A DNA stretch of 64,000 nt from Alsobacter sp045348435 (GCF_045348435.1 NZ_CP157484.1:2170001-2234000); one strand, 5' to 3'; positions 9,487 through 18,148 are shown, numbered from the stretch's first letter. Numbers and translations: made by a program. Notes: a model not told the origin generated them from the sequence alone.

Positions 9487-10494
9487 GTGATCGATCATAC
9501 CCACGACATCAATGTTCAGCCCAAGGACGTGATCGAGCGCATCCTGTCCATGGAGCTCGTGCGCGTCACCGAGCGCGCCGCCGTCTCGGCCGCCCGCCTG
9601 CGGGGCCACGGCAACGAGAAGGCGGCCGACCAGGCCGCCGTGGACGCCATGCGCCGCGAGCTGAACAAGCTCCCGATCGACGGCACCATCGTGATCGGCG
9701 AGGGCGAGCGCGACGAAGCTCCGATGCTGTTCATCGGCGAGCGCGTCGGCAACGGCAAGGGTCCCAAGGTCGACATCGCCGTCGACCCGCTCGAGGGCAC
9801 GACGCTCTGCGCCAAGGATATGCCGGGCGCGATCGCCGTGATGGCCATGGCCCAGGCGGGGTCGCTCCTCTACGCGCCGGACGTCTACATGGACAAGATC
9901 GCGATCGGGCCCGGCTATCCGCAGGGCGTGGTCGACCTGGACGCCAGCCCGGCCGACAACATCGCCGCGGTGGCCAAGGCCAAGGGCGTCAAGCCGCATG
10001 AGGTCTCGGTCCTAATTATGGACCGCCCCCGCCACGCCGACCTGATCGCGGCGGTGCGCAAGACCGGCGCGTCGATCCGCCTGATCACGGACGGCGACGT
10101 CGCCGGCGTCATCTTCACCGCCATGCAGCACGAGACCGGGATCGACCTCTATTTGGGCGTCGGCGGAGCGCCGGAAGGCGTGCTGGCGGCCGCGGCGCTG
10201 CGCTGCGTCGGCGGCCAGATGCAGGGCCGCCTCATCCTCGACACGCCCGAGAAGGTGGAGCGCGCTCGCGGCATGGGCGTCGCCGATCCGAAGCGGAAAT
10301 ACGAGATGATCGACCTCGCCGCCGGCGACGTCATCGTCTCGGCCACAGGCGTCACCGACGGGCAGCTGCTCTCGGGCGTGCGCTTCGGCAAGGAGGTCAT
10401 CCACACGGAGACCATCGTGTACCGCTCGATCACCGGGACGGTGCGCAAGATCCAGGCGGAGCACCGCGAATTCGAGAAGTTCCGCCTCGACTGA
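9487..10494 (+). CDS. glpX: Class II fructose-1,6-bisphosphatase
   Basis: Dephosphorylates fructose-1,6-bisphosphate in gluconeogenesis. The 335-residue product has the metal and phosphate motifs GEGERDEAPMLFIGE and DPLEGTTLCA, the PRHADLIAAVR segment, and the late GGAPEGVLAAAALRC motif. The GTG at 9487 is chosen because GGGGAAA lies just before it and the length then matches the family. An in-frame ATG at 9373 would add 38 Arg/Pro-rich residues that look non-coding. It is probably co-transcribed with hom. Confidence 0.93.
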   Translation: MIDHTHDINVQPKDVIERILSMELVRVTERAAVSAARLRGHGNEKAADQAAVDAMRRELNKLPIDGTIVIGEGERDEAPMLFIGERVGNGKGPKVDIAVDPLEGTTLCAKDMPGAIAVMAMAQAGSLLYAPDVYMDKIAIGPGYPQGVVDLDASPADNIAAVAKAKGVKPHEVSVLIMDRPRHADLIAAVRKTGASIRLITDGDVAGVIFTAMQHETGIDLYLGVGGAPEGVLAAAALRCVGGQMQGRLILDTPEKVERARGMGVADPKRKYEMIDLAAGDVIVSATGVTDGQLLSGVRFGKEVIHTETIVYRSITGTVRKIQAEHREFEKFRLD

Positions 10495-10516
10495 GGCGCT
10501 CACATTCGCGCTGGAG

Positions 10517-10538
10517 GGGCGGGTCGCCTGGCCCGCCC
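10517..10538 (+). terminator. Hairpin after glpX
   Basis: A 7-bp stem GGGCGGG/CCCGCCC with an 8-base loop starts 22 bases after the glpX stop. There is no T tract, so termination here is only likely. The rest of 10539-10784, between convergent genes, shows nothing I can name. Confidence 0.4.
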
Positions 10539-10784
10539 GGAGGGAGGGCGGCCGTCGCCGGAAAGACCGCGCGGCGTGACGCCCCTCGACGCCACGCCGC
10601 CACGCGGAGAGCCCCCCGACTCCCGCGCCGGCCCGGTGGCAAAGCACACCAAGACGCTAACAGCCCAAACGCGGCGCCGGCGTCAAGTTAAAAAACATCA
10701 AGCCGGTATACTGCGTAGGGCGATGTCGAACCGAGCCCCGTGCATGTTGAAGATTGACGACTTGTCTGTGTTCCAACCGTGGCC

Positions 10785-11198
10785 CTAGGAGAGCTTCGGC
10801 GCCTTTCGGGCAAGGTGGGCGGCGAGAGCCTTGGCGAAGGCCTCCGAGTCGAGCGGCTTGCCCCAGATCGGGACATTGGCGTAGCGCTCGGGCAGAACCG
10901 GCTGCGCATAGCCGCTGGCGAACAGGAACGGCACCTGACGCGCCCTCAGCTCCTCGGCGAGCGGAAACACGAGCTCGCCGTGCAGATTGATGTCCAGGAT
11001 GGCCATCGAGATCGGCCCCTTGGCGTCGGAGATCAGCGCGCGGGCCTTGCTGACGCTGGCGGCCGGGCCGATCACCTCGGCTCCCAACCTGCGCAATGCA
11101 TGCGCGAGGTCGAGCGCGATGAGGTTTTCGTCCTCCACCACCAGAATACGATGTTGGTCGAGCCGGGGCTCGTTATACGTCGTCGCCATATTCAGCAT
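10785..11198 (-). CDS. Single-domain response regulator (FAT GUY-like)
   Basis: A 137-residue stand-alone receiver domain. The acidic pocket is VVEDE, the phospho-acceptor lies in ILDINLHGE, and the conserved lysine in WGKPLD. The segment PFLFASGYAQP resembles the PF-x-F-A-T-G-Y motif of the FAT GUY regulators that modulate the alphaproteobacterial general stress response. That placement is inferred from this motif. There is no output domain. The ATG at 11198 is used; a TTG at 11210 and an ATG at 11189 are alternatives. It lies downstream of, and on the same strand as, the cupin gene. Confidence 0.85.
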   Translation of the reverse strand: MLNMATTYNEPRLDQHRILVVEDENLIALDLAHALRRLGAEVIGPAASVSKARALISDAKGPISMAILDINLHGELVFPLAEELRARQVPFLFASGYAQPVLPERYANVPIWGKPLDSEAFAKALAAHLARKAPKLS

Positions 11199-11257
11199 CT
11201 CGCCAGACAACGCGCAGCGCCCCCCGGAGGGTGCGCGACGGATAGCCGCTCAGGCTG

Positions 11258-11794
11258 CTAGCGCACCGGCGGCGCCGGATGGGTGGGATCGATCCACAAC
11301 ACGGTCTCAGGCTTTTCGACCGGCTCGATGTCGAGATTGACCGCGACCGCCTCGCCGTCGCTGCGCACCAGCACGCATTCGAGCACCTCGTCGGGGCTGG
11401 CGTTGATCTCCTGGTGCGGGACGTAAGGCGGCACGTAGATGAAATCGCCCGGGCCGGCCTCCGCCACGAATTCGAGCGCCTCGCCCCAGCGCATCCTGGC
11501 CTTGCCCTTCAGCACATAGATCACGCTCTCCAGATGTCCGTGGTGATGAGCGCCCGTCTTCGCGTCCGGGTGGATCGTGACGGTCCCGGCCCACAGCTTC
11601 TGCGCCCCGACCCGGGCGAAGTTGATGGCCGCGCGCCGGTCCATCCCGGGCGTCTGGGCGGTGTTGGGATCGAGTTGGGAGCCGGAGATCACCCGCACCC
11701 CGTCATGCTTCCAGCGGCCGTCGTCGTGGCCATGGGCGAGGTCGCCCTGGGCATCGTGGGAGTGGGGATGAGAATGGGCATGATCGCCGGACAT
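11258..11794 (-). CDS. Cupin-domain protein with His-rich N-terminus
   Basis: A 178-residue protein. The first 30 residues hold a His/Asp run (DHAHSHPHSHDAQ) that could bind metal. From about residue 65 comes a double-motif cupin fold with HHHGHLESVIYVLKG and PGDFIYVPPYVPHQE. Cupins of this form bind one metal ion and may be small dioxygenases, isomerases or binding proteins, so no reaction can be assigned. It is divergent from the GMC oxidoreductase across 150 bases, which may mean shared control. Confidence 0.8.
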   Translation of the reverse strand: MSGDHAHSHPHSHDAQGDLAHGHDDGRWKHDGVRVISGSQLDPNTAQTPGMDRRAAINFARVGAQKLWAGTVTIHPDAKTGAHHHGHLESVIYVLKGKARMRWGEALEFVAEAGPGDFIYVPPYVPHQEINASPDEVLECVLVRSDGEAVAVNLDIEPVEKPETVLWIDPTHPAPPVR

Positions 11795-11944
11795 CGGGCT
11801 TCGGCCTTTTTCAGACTCAGGATGGGCGACACTGCACCACGTTTGAGGCTGGAAAGCAGCCGCCGCCGACGATATCGAAGAGGGACGAGCCGCCTGGCGG
11901 ACGATGGATCCGCCGGCGCGAAGAACACTCAGGCGGAAGCGCTC

Positions 11945-13570
11945 ATGGCCGTACGGCAGGACGAGGGAAGCTACGACTACATCGTCTGCGGCGCCGGGTC
12001 GGCGGGGTGCGTGCTGGCCAACAGGCTTTCGGCCGACCCCAAGGCGCGCGTGCTCGTGCTCGAAGCCGGCGGCATGGACAACTGGATCTGGTATCACATC
12101 CCGGTCGGCTACCTGTTCGCCATCGGCAATCCGCGATCGGACTGGATGTTCACGACCGAGCCGCAGGCGGGGCTCAACGGCCGGGCGATCGCCTATCCGC
12201 GCGGCAAGGTGATCGGCGGCTCGTCGGCCATCAACGCCATGATCTATATGCGCGGCCAGGCGGCCGACTATGACGGCTGGCGCCAGCTCGGTTTGACCGG
12301 CTGGGGTTGGGAGGACGTGCTGCCGGCCTTCCTGGCGCAGGAGGACCATGCGGCGCCTCCCAATGAGTTCCACCGTTCGGGCGGCGAATGGCGGGTCGAA
12401 TATCCGCGCGTGCGCTGGGACATCCTGGACGCCTTCCAGGACGCCGCCGAGGAACTCGGCATCCGCAAGGTCAAGGACTTCAACACCGGCGACAACGAGG
12501 GCTCGTCCTACTTCCAGGTCAACCAGAAGCGCGGGCGCCGCTGGAGCGCGGCGCGCGGCTTCCTGCGCCCCGCGATGAAGCGCCCGAACCTGCGTCTCGA
12601 GACGGGCGTCATGGTGGAGCGGGTGCTCGTCGAGGAGGGCAGGGCGGTCGGCGTGGTCTATCGCCAGGGCGGCGTCGAGAAGACGGCCCGGGCGGCCGGT
12701 GAGGTCATCTTGTCGGCCGGGGCGGTCGCCTCGCCCAAGCTGCTGCAGCTTTCGGGCGTGGGGCCGGGCGGGCTGCTGCAGGAGCACGGGATCCCGGTGC
12801 TCCGGGACCTGCCGGGCGTCGGCGAGAACCTGCAGGATCACCTGCAGATCCGCCCCGTGTTCAAGGTCACGGGCGTGCGCACGCTCAACATCGACTACCA
12901 GTCGCTGATCAAGCGGGGGCTGATGGGCGCCGAATGGGCTTTGCTGCGCACCGGCCCGCTCACCATGGCGCCGTCGCAGCTCGGCCTGTTCACCCGGTCC
13001 TCGCCGGACTACGCGACGCCCAACCTGCAGTTCCACGTGCAGCCGCTCTCGCTCGACAAGTTCGGCGACCCGATGCACGCCTTCGCGGCCTTCACGGCCA
13101 GCGTCTGCAATCTGCGCCCGGCGAGCCGCGGCACGGTCCGCATCAGGTCGTCGGACGCGGCCGCGCCGCCGGCGATTTCGCCCAATTACCTCGCCGCGGA
13201 GGAGGACCGGCGCGTCGCCGCCGATGCGCTGAAGCTGGTGCGCCGGATCGTGCGGGCCAGGGCGCTCGAGCGGTTCCACCCGGAAGAGTACAAGCCCGGC
13301 GCGCACCTGACCTCGGAAGAGGATCTCGCCAAGGCCGCCGGCGACGTGTCCTCGACGATCTTCCACCCGGTCGGCACGGCCAAGATGGGCGTTGCGGACG
13401 ATCCCCTGGCGGTGCTGGATGAGCGGCTGCGGGTGCGGGGAGTGGAGCGGCTGCGCGTCATCGATGCGTCGTCCATGCCGCGCATCACCTCCGGCAACAC
13501 GAACTCGCCCACCATGATGATCGCCGAGAAGGGCGCGCGAATGATCCTGGAGGACGCCAGGACGCGCTAG
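11945..13570 (+). CDS. GMC family FAD oxidoreductase
   Basis: A 541-residue flavoprotein of the glucose-methanol-choline family (alcohol or choline dehydrogenase type). The ADP-binding motif YIVCGAGSAGCVLANRLS is at the N-terminus. The GMC signatures PRGKVIGGSSAINAMIYMRG and GAVASPKLLQLSGVGP follow. The C-terminal active-site His and Asn are in IFHPVGTAKMG and GNTNSPTMM. The ATG at 11945 is behind GCGGAAGC and gives the normal family N-terminus. There is no signal peptide, so the enzyme is cytoplasmic. The substrate is unknown. Its stop overlaps the stop of the convergent SGNH-like gene (shared CTAG). Confidence 0.9.
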   Translation: MAVRQDEGSYDYIVCGAGSAGCVLANRLSADPKARVLVLEAGGMDNWIWYHIPVGYLFAIGNPRSDWMFTTEPQAGLNGRAIAYPRGKVIGGSSAINAMIYMRGQAADYDGWRQLGLTGWGWEDVLPAFLAQEDHAAPPNEFHRSGGEWRVEYPRVRWDILDAFQDAAEELGIRKVKDFNTGDNEGSSYFQVNQKRGRRWSAARGFLRPAMKRPNLRLETGVMVERVLVEEGRAVGVVYRQGGVEKTARAAGEVILSAGAVASPKLLQLSGVGPGGLLQEHGIPVLRDLPGVGENLQDHLQIRPVFKVTGVRTLNIDYQSLIKRGLMGAEWALLRTGPLTMAPSQLGLFTRSSPDYATPNLQFHVQPLSLDKFGDPMHAFAAFTASVCNLRPASRGTVRIRSSDAAAPPAISPNYLAAEEDRRVAADALKLVRRIVRARALERFHPEEYKPGAHLTSEEDLAKAAGDVSSTIFHPVGTAKMGVADDPLAVLDERLRVRGVERLRVIDASSMPRITSGNTNSPTMMIAEKGARMILEDARTR

Positions 13571-14379
13571 CGCGTGACGGCCCGGACGATGGCCTCGGCC
13601 ACGAGCTCCGACATGCAGACCCGGCGCGAGCCGGCGTCGGCCGGCTCTTCCCTCAGCTTCTGGCGTTCGAACTCCAGATACTGCATGGCCGCGTAGCGCC
13701 GGAATAGGTTGAGCCCGGCCCGGTCGGAGACTTCCCGGATCTTGCCGACGATGCGCCAGTAGAGCTTCTCGTGCCGGACGCTCGGCGCAAAGGGCGGGTC
13801 GATCAGGATGAAATCGACGTTGCGGGCCTTCAGCCAGTCGGCGGCGTCCTTCAGGGTGCGGCCGAACTCCTCGGGATCGGCCATCGCCAAGGCGTCGGGC
13901 GCGCCCACCTGCCACAGGACGAGGTCCGGTTCGCCGCTGCTCACGGCGGCCCGCAGGTTGTTGAAGTCGTTCTGGGCCAGGCCCGAGGGCGGCCCGTCGT
14001 CGACGAACTCGAACTTCACGGCGGGAAGGCGTTTCGACAATTCCTGGTGCAGGCGCGTCCGGCGCTGCTCGGGGAGCACGCCGGGTCCGCCGATCGAGGG
14101 GCCGAGCACCAGCAGCTTTACGGGGCGCTCGCGGTCGATGAGCCGCTCGGTGCGCTTCAGGTCGGCCGGAAGGGCGACATAGACGTCGGGCACGCGGCAA
14201 CGCGCCGAGACTTCGGCGACGGCCGGAGCGCTGGTCGACAGCGAGAGGCCGAACGCCAGCAACGCGGCCAACGCCAGCGCTCCGGTCAGAGCGCCTGTGC
14301 GGGCTGCTCGGCCTCCGCGCCGCGCGGGCGCATCGCCGTCTTGGCGGCGACTTTCGTCTCGCCACCCGTCCTGTTCCAT
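13567..14379 (-). CDS. Secreted SGNH-like protein, probable pseudoenzyme
   Basis: A protein of about 270 residues with an uncleaved-looking Arg-rich start, one hydrophobic signal segment (ALALAALLAFGLSL) and a periplasmic domain. The domain aligns by eye with the SGNH hydrolase encoded at 15686-16477: GPSIGG replaces block I GSSSTEG, and WQVGAPDA replaces block III WQVGTNDA. No DxxH block V is present near the C-terminus. The oxyanion Asn and catalytic His are therefore missing. The start is uncertain (ATG at 14379 or 14391); both overlap the end of opgC by about 100 bases, implying translational coupling. Confidence 0.7.
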   Translation of the reverse strand: MEQDGWRDESRRQDGDAPARRGGRAARTGALTGALALAALLAFGLSLSTSAPAVAEVSARCRVPDVYVALPADLKRTERLIDRERPVKLLVLGPSIGGPGVLPEQRRTRLHQELSKRLPAVKFEFVDDGPPSGLAQNDFNNLRAAVSSGEPDLVLWQVGAPDALAMADPEEFGRTLKDAADWLKARNVDFILIDPPFAPSVRHEKLYWRIVGKIREVSDRAGLNLFRRYAAMQYLEFERQKLREEPADAGSRRVCMSELVAEAIVRAVTR

Positions 14380-15440
14380 TCGAGCGCCCATGCCAATCCG
14401 ACCTGCAGGCCGAGGCCCACGGCGATGACGAGCAGATCGATCGTCGGATCTCCGCCTCCGACGATCCTGAGCACCTGCCCGCCAATCGCCAGAATAGTTC
14501 CCAATCCGAAAATCGCCAAGGAATGGCGTCCCAGCCACATCAGCGGCGCCGCGAAGCTCCACTTCCGCACCCAGGATTCGACCGGCAGATAGGCCGCCAC
14601 ATAGGCCAGAGCCAGAACATGCAGAAGCCGCGGAAGCGACAGGATGTGCTTGTCGTCCTCCCAGAGGAAGCGGGGCAGGCCCAGCACGCCCTCCGGATAG
14701 ATCTCGGCCTTCTTCCACGCGAGCGCGAAGAGGAGATAGACGACGCTGGCGGCCAGAAGCGCCCGCGACCGCAGCAAGGTCCGCCCGGCGACGGCCATGG
14801 ATCCCGCGCACAGGCCGATCGTGAACAAGAGCTGCCAGGCGAAGGGATTGAAGAACCAGGTGTTGTCCACGCCCGGATAGCTCGGCAGCCCCAGCCCGGC
14901 CTGGGCGCACAGATACATGGCGAAGGACGCCGTCAGGGCGAAAGGCCAGCTGGCGCCGACCAGCGTCATCAGCGCCGGCGCCATCAGCAGCAGCATCACG
15001 TAGAGCGGCAGGATGTTGAGGTAGGACGGCTGCAGGCCCAGCGTGGCGATGCCGATCATGCTCGCGGCCGGCGTGGCGGTCAGGAGGTCGAAATTCATCG
15101 CCTCCAGCAGGCGGGGGTCCTGCGTGGCGACCGACGCGTAGGCCACCAGGGCCGCGCAGGCCACCAGCACGACGATATGGGCCGAGTAGATCTGGAACGC
15201 CCGCAGGACCATGCGGAAGGACTGGCGCGGCGCGTCCCCGGCGGCGAAGCGCGGCAGGTAGGCGAGCGCGGCCGCGAACCCCGCCAGAAGCACGAACACC
15301 TCCGCGGCGTCGGAGAAGCCGAAATTCTTGTGCGTGTAATGCTCGAACGCGGTGCCGGGCACGTGATTGACGAAGATCGTCGCAAGCGCCAGGCCGCGCC
15401 ACGCGTCGATGCTCTTGATCCTCAAACGTTCAGCAGCCAT
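14286..15440 (-). CDS. opgC: OpgC-type membrane acyltransferase
   Basis: A 384-residue polytopic membrane protein of the OpgC family, which succinylates or otherwise acylates osmoregulated periplasmic glucans. The N-terminal IDAWRGLALATIFVNHVPG is the typical start, followed by many hydrophobic helices. The ATG at 15440 sits behind GGGAGA at a 5-base spacing; the frame remains open upstream but looks non-coding. The downstream SGNH-like gene overlaps it, and a second SGNH hydrolase is divergent. This suggests a three-protein cell-envelope glycan O-acylation or de-acylation unit. No opgG/H is in the window. Confidence 0.85.
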   Translation of the reverse strand: MAAERLRIKSIDAWRGLALATIFVNHVPGTAFEHYTHKNFGFSDAAEVFVLLAGFAAALAYLPRFAAGDAPRQSFRMVLRAFQIYSAHIVVLVACAALVAYASVATQDPRLLEAMNFDLLTATPAASMIGIATLGLQPSYLNILPLYVMLLLMAPALMTLVGASWPFALTASFAMYLCAQAGLGLPSYPGVDNTWFFNPFAWQLLFTIGLCAGSMAVAGRTLLRSRALLAASVVYLLFALAWKKAEIYPEGVLGLPRFLWEDDKHILSLPRLLHVLALAYVAAYLPVESWVRKWSFAAPLMWLGRHSLAIFGLGTILAIGGQVLRIVGGGDPTIDLLVIAVGLGLQVGLAWALEWNRTGGETKVAAKTAMRPRGAEAEQPAQAL

Positions 15441-15464
15441 CGACGTCTCCCGCGCTCCGCGAGC

Positions 15465-15489
15465 AACAGGGTGAAATGGTCTTCGTTCC
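15465..15489 (-). promoter_or_regulatory. Weak candidate EcfG promoter before opgC
   Basis: Read on the minus strand, GGAAC is followed after 16 bases by TGTT. The EcfG general-stress consensus is GGAAC-N16/17-CGTT, so one core base differs. It lies 25 bases before the opgC ATG. Confidence 0.3.
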
Positions 15490-15685
15490 CTCCGAGAAGC
15501 GGCCGGCGACGCGTTGCATCGTCGCACTTGCACCCGCCATTGACCGGCAGTGTACCCTTGGCCACCCGATACCATGAATCAATAATTGGTTAAGATGGCG
15601 TGAATGCGCCGTGTTCGTTCAGCGCACGTTCAGGTCGCCGTGCTAGAGCTGTACGTGAAATGAGGCCAACACGAGCTTTGTCCTG

Positions 15686-16477
15686 ATGTCCGGTTCGATT
15701 TTCCGCGTCGCCGCTTTCGCAGCAGGCTTGTTCGCCGCCATCGCCAGCCCGCTCGCGGCGAGCGCCGCCGAAACGCCTTGCCAAGCGCCGGGACTGTCCC
15801 GCGCGTTGCATGCGGACGCCATCACGCGCCGGCTGAAGCAGTCCCGCCCGGTCAGCATCCTGGCCATCGGGTCGTCCTCCACGGAAGGCGTCGGCGCCTC
15901 CGCCAAGGACCGTTCCTATCCGGCGACCCTGGAGCACCTGCTCCAGCGCACCTGGCCCACGGCCCGCATCCGCGTCGACAACGCCGGCGTCGGCGGCGAG
16001 ACGGCGGGCGCGACCCTGCAGCGGCTCAAGCAGGCCCTGGCGGGGCCGGCCTACAGCCTGGTGATCTGGCAGGTGGGCACCAACGACGCGGTCAAGGGCG
16101 ACGACGAGGCGGCGTTCCGGTCGATGCTGGAGAGCGGCATCGCCATGGCGCGCGAGGCCAAGGTCGAGCTTGTCATCGTCGACCAGCAGCTCTTCCCGGG
16201 CATCAAGGATATGCCGCGCTACGAGCGCTACGTCGCCGCGGTCTCGGACGTGGCCGGCCGCAACGACGTGGCGGTCTTCTCGCGATTCCAGATGATGCGC
16301 ACTTGGGCCGCCGACGGGCGCGAGCATCTCGAGGCCGCGCTGTCGGCCGACGCCTTCCACATGAACGACCGCGGCTACGAGTGCCTGGCGCAGGGCCTCG
16401 CAGCCCCGATCCGGCAGGCGGTCGGACCGGGCGTTCCCGTCCCGGTCGCGACGGTGGGCGACCCTTCGTCGATCTGA
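15686..16477 (+). CDS. Secreted SGNH/GDSL-family hydrolase
   Basis: A 263-residue esterase-like protein with a cleavable signal peptide (cleavage near ASAAE). All catalytic blocks are present: Ser in AIGSSSTEG, Gly in NAGVGGETA, Asn in WQVGTNDA, and Asp/His in DAFHMNDRGY. It should hydrolyse O-acyl groups in the periplasm. The close match to the degenerate SGNH-like gene on the other side of opgC suggests the two arose by duplication, and that the natural substrate is an acylated glycan. It is divergent from opgC across 245 bases and convergent with the D-threonine-aldolase-like gene. Confidence 0.88.
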   Translation: MSGSIFRVAAFAAGLFAAIASPLAASAAETPCQAPGLSRALHADAITRRLKQSRPVSILAIGSSSTEGVGASAKDRSYPATLEHLLQRTWPTARIRVDNAGVGGETAGATLQRLKQALAGPAYSLVIWQVGTNDAVKGDDEAAFRSMLESGIAMAREAKVELVIVDQQLFPGIKDMPRYERYVAAVSDVAGRNDVAVFSRFQMMRTWAADGREHLEAALSADAFHMNDRGYECLAQGLAAPIRQAVGPGVPVPVATVGDPSSI

Positions 16478-16487
16478 GCCGACAGGC

Positions 16488-17573
16488 TCAGCTGATCCTG
16501 CCGCGGGCCGCCACCGGCAGCTCGCCCACGATCTCGTCGCCCCTCACGGCGACGACGCGGTCCACCATGTTCACCACGACGCAGACATGGTTGGGCACGA
16601 TGCGCACGACGTCGCCGACCTTCGGGCGGTCGTTGCAGGCCCGCAGGTCGAGGAACCCGTGCTCCTCCGCGAACTGCGCGATGCGCGCTTCCGGGTGCTC
16701 CAGGATCAGCCCGTGCCCGTCCAGGCCGCCGCCGGTGTCGCTCGTCAGGGTCTTGGAGCCCGAATCCAGGATGCCGCGCTCCGGCCCGGCCCGGCTCACC
16801 ACCGTCGCGTAGACCGTGAGGGCGCAGTCCTCGAGCGTCGCGATTCCGGCCCGCATCATCATGCGGTCGTTGTAGATGCAGGTGCCGGCGCGGTGCTCGG
16901 TGACGCCGCTCAGCTTGCCCAGATGGGCGAGGTTGGGCGTGCCGCCGGACGAGATCACGCGGGCCTGGAGCCCGGCGTCCCGCAGCCCCGCGAGCGCCTC
17001 GTCCATGAAGGCCTGCGTCTCGGCCATGCGGGTCTCGGGCGGGTACATCATCAGCCCGGCGAAGGCGAGGCCCGGACGCGAGGCGATGTCCTTGGCCAGG
17101 GCCACGGCCTCGGCCGGCGTCTCGACCCCGGCGCGCTTGCGGCCGGTGTCGCATTCCACCATGACCTCCAGGTCGCGGCCGCCGATGCGGGCGGCCTCGG
17201 GCAGGCCGGCCACCACGGTCGGGTTGTCGGCCGCCACCCTCATCCGGGCGCGGTCGAGGAGGCGGCCGAGCCGGCCCATCTTCTCCTCGCCGAGCAGGTT
17301 GTAGGTGATGAAGATGTCGTCGAAGCCGGCCTCCGCCATCACCTCGGCCTCGCCGATCTTCTGGCAGGTGATGCCCTGCGCCCCGCCCTCGCGCTGCATG
17401 GCGGCGATCACGGGGCTCTTGTGGGTCTTGATGTGGGGCCGGTTGGCCACGCCCGCCGCGTCGCACAGGGCCTGCACCCGGGCGATGTTGCGCTCCACCA
17501 CGTCGAGGTCGACGACCAGCGCCGGCGTGCCGTAGCGGCGCGAGACTTCGGCCTTCAGCTCTTCGATCGACAT
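16488..17573 (-). CDS. D-threonine aldolase family PLP enzyme
   Basis: A 361-residue alanine-racemase-fold enzyme of the D-threonine aldolase / D-3-hydroxyaspartate aldolase family. The PLP lysine lies in RPHIKTHKSP. The divalent-metal site is the HxC motif of IVPNHVCVVVN near the C-terminus, with GDVVRI before it. It should cleave D-beta-hydroxy amino acids to glycine plus an aldehyde; D-serine dehydratase is the alternative. It is 2 bases downstream of its RidA partner's start region order (ridA follows it with TGAGCATG spacing), so the pair forms one transcript. Confidence 0.87.
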   Translation of the reverse strand: MSIEELKAEVSRRYGTPALVVDLDVVERNIARVQALCDAAGVANRPHIKTHKSPVIAAMQREGGAQGITCQKIGEAEVMAEAGFDDIFITYNLLGEEKMGRLGRLLDRARMRVAADNPTVVAGLPEAARIGGRDLEVMVECDTGRKRAGVETPAEAVALAKDIASRPGLAFAGLMMYPPETRMAETQAFMDEALAGLRDAGLQARVISSGGTPNLAHLGKLSGVTEHRAGTCIYNDRMMMRAGIATLEDCALTVYATVVSRAGPERGILDSGSKTLTSDTGGGLDGHGLILEHPEARIAQFAEEHGFLDLRACNDRPKVGDVVRIVPNHVCVVVNMVDRVVAVRGDEIVGELPVAARGRIS

Positions 17574-17575
17574 GC

Positions 17576-18037
17576 TCAGCTCCGGATCAGCAGGATGGCC
17601 TCGATCTCGACCGCCATGCGGTTGGGCAGCGAGCCCATGCCGACGGCCGAGCGGGCGTGGCGGCCGGCGTCGCCGAGCACCTCGACCAGAAGGTCCGAGC
17701 AGCCATTGATCACCTTGGGATGATCGCCGAAATCAGGTTCCGCGTTGACCATGCCGAGCAGCTTCACCACCGCCTCGATCCGCGACAGGTCGCCCAGCGC
17801 CGCCTTGGCGACGGCCAGCATGTTGAGGGTGGTGAGCCGGGCCTCCTGGTAGCCTTCCTCGATCGTCATGTCGCGGCCGAGACGTCCTGGCTTGTAGGAG
17901 CCGTCCGTGCGGCGCGGCCCCTGCCCGGAGAGGTAGAGCAGGTTTCCGGCCCAGCGGTAGGGCACGTAGTTGGCGACCGGGGTCGGGGCGACCGGCAGGG
18001 TCAGGCCGAGCGAGGCGAGCTTGTCTTCGGGGGTCAT
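17576..18037 (-). CDS. RidA/YjgF family protein
   Basis: A 153-residue protein of the RidA superfamily, whose members hydrolyse reactive enamine/imine intermediates released by PLP enzymes. Visible features are LLYLSGQGPRRTDGSYKPG and the C-terminal GSLPNRMAVEIEAILLI. The ATG at 18037 is chosen; the frame is open upstream but runs into a repeat. It is transcribed before the D-threonine-aldolase-like gene and its stop is 2 bases before that start. This fits a role in clearing the imine products of a PLP enzyme. The subgroup lacks the arginine-centred motif of the archetypal RidA that I could align by eye, so imine deaminase activity is not certain. Confidence 0.83.
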   Translation of the reverse strand: MTPEDKLASLGLTLPVAPTPVANYVPYRWAGNLLYLSGQGPRRTDGSYKPGRLGRDMTIEEGYQEARLTTLNMLAVAKAALGDLSRIEAVVKLLGMVNAEPDFGDHPKVINGCSDLLVEVLGDAGRHARSAVGMGSLPNRMAVEIEAILLIRS

Positions 18038-18110
18038 CGGAGCGTCTCCAGCATCGTCCTCCCCCCTATGCCACATCTGGCGGGAGAGGACGACGCCGAC
18101 GACGCGCCTC

Positions 18111-18148
18111 AGACCTCGCTGTGTTTCGATGAAAACACAGCGAGGTCT
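18111..18148. repeat. Perfect 16-bp inverted repeat
   Basis: AGACCTCGCTGTGTTT at 18111-18126 and its exact reverse complement at 18133-18148 enclose the 6-base loop CGATGA. There is no T tract on either side. It lies between the stop of the PQQ-dehydrogenase gene and the ridA start and is contiguous with the element at 18149-18213. Confidence 0.75.

Noticed and set aside
11258..14485. A 1075-codon minus-strand frame across the GMC oxidoreductase.
   Set aside because: Only the terminal cupin part is real; the remainder is antisense to the GMC gene.
15590..16360. A 256-codon minus-strand frame opposite the SGNH hydrolase.
   Set aside because: The plus-strand gene has a signal peptide and all catalytic blocks; this one has none and is a shadow.
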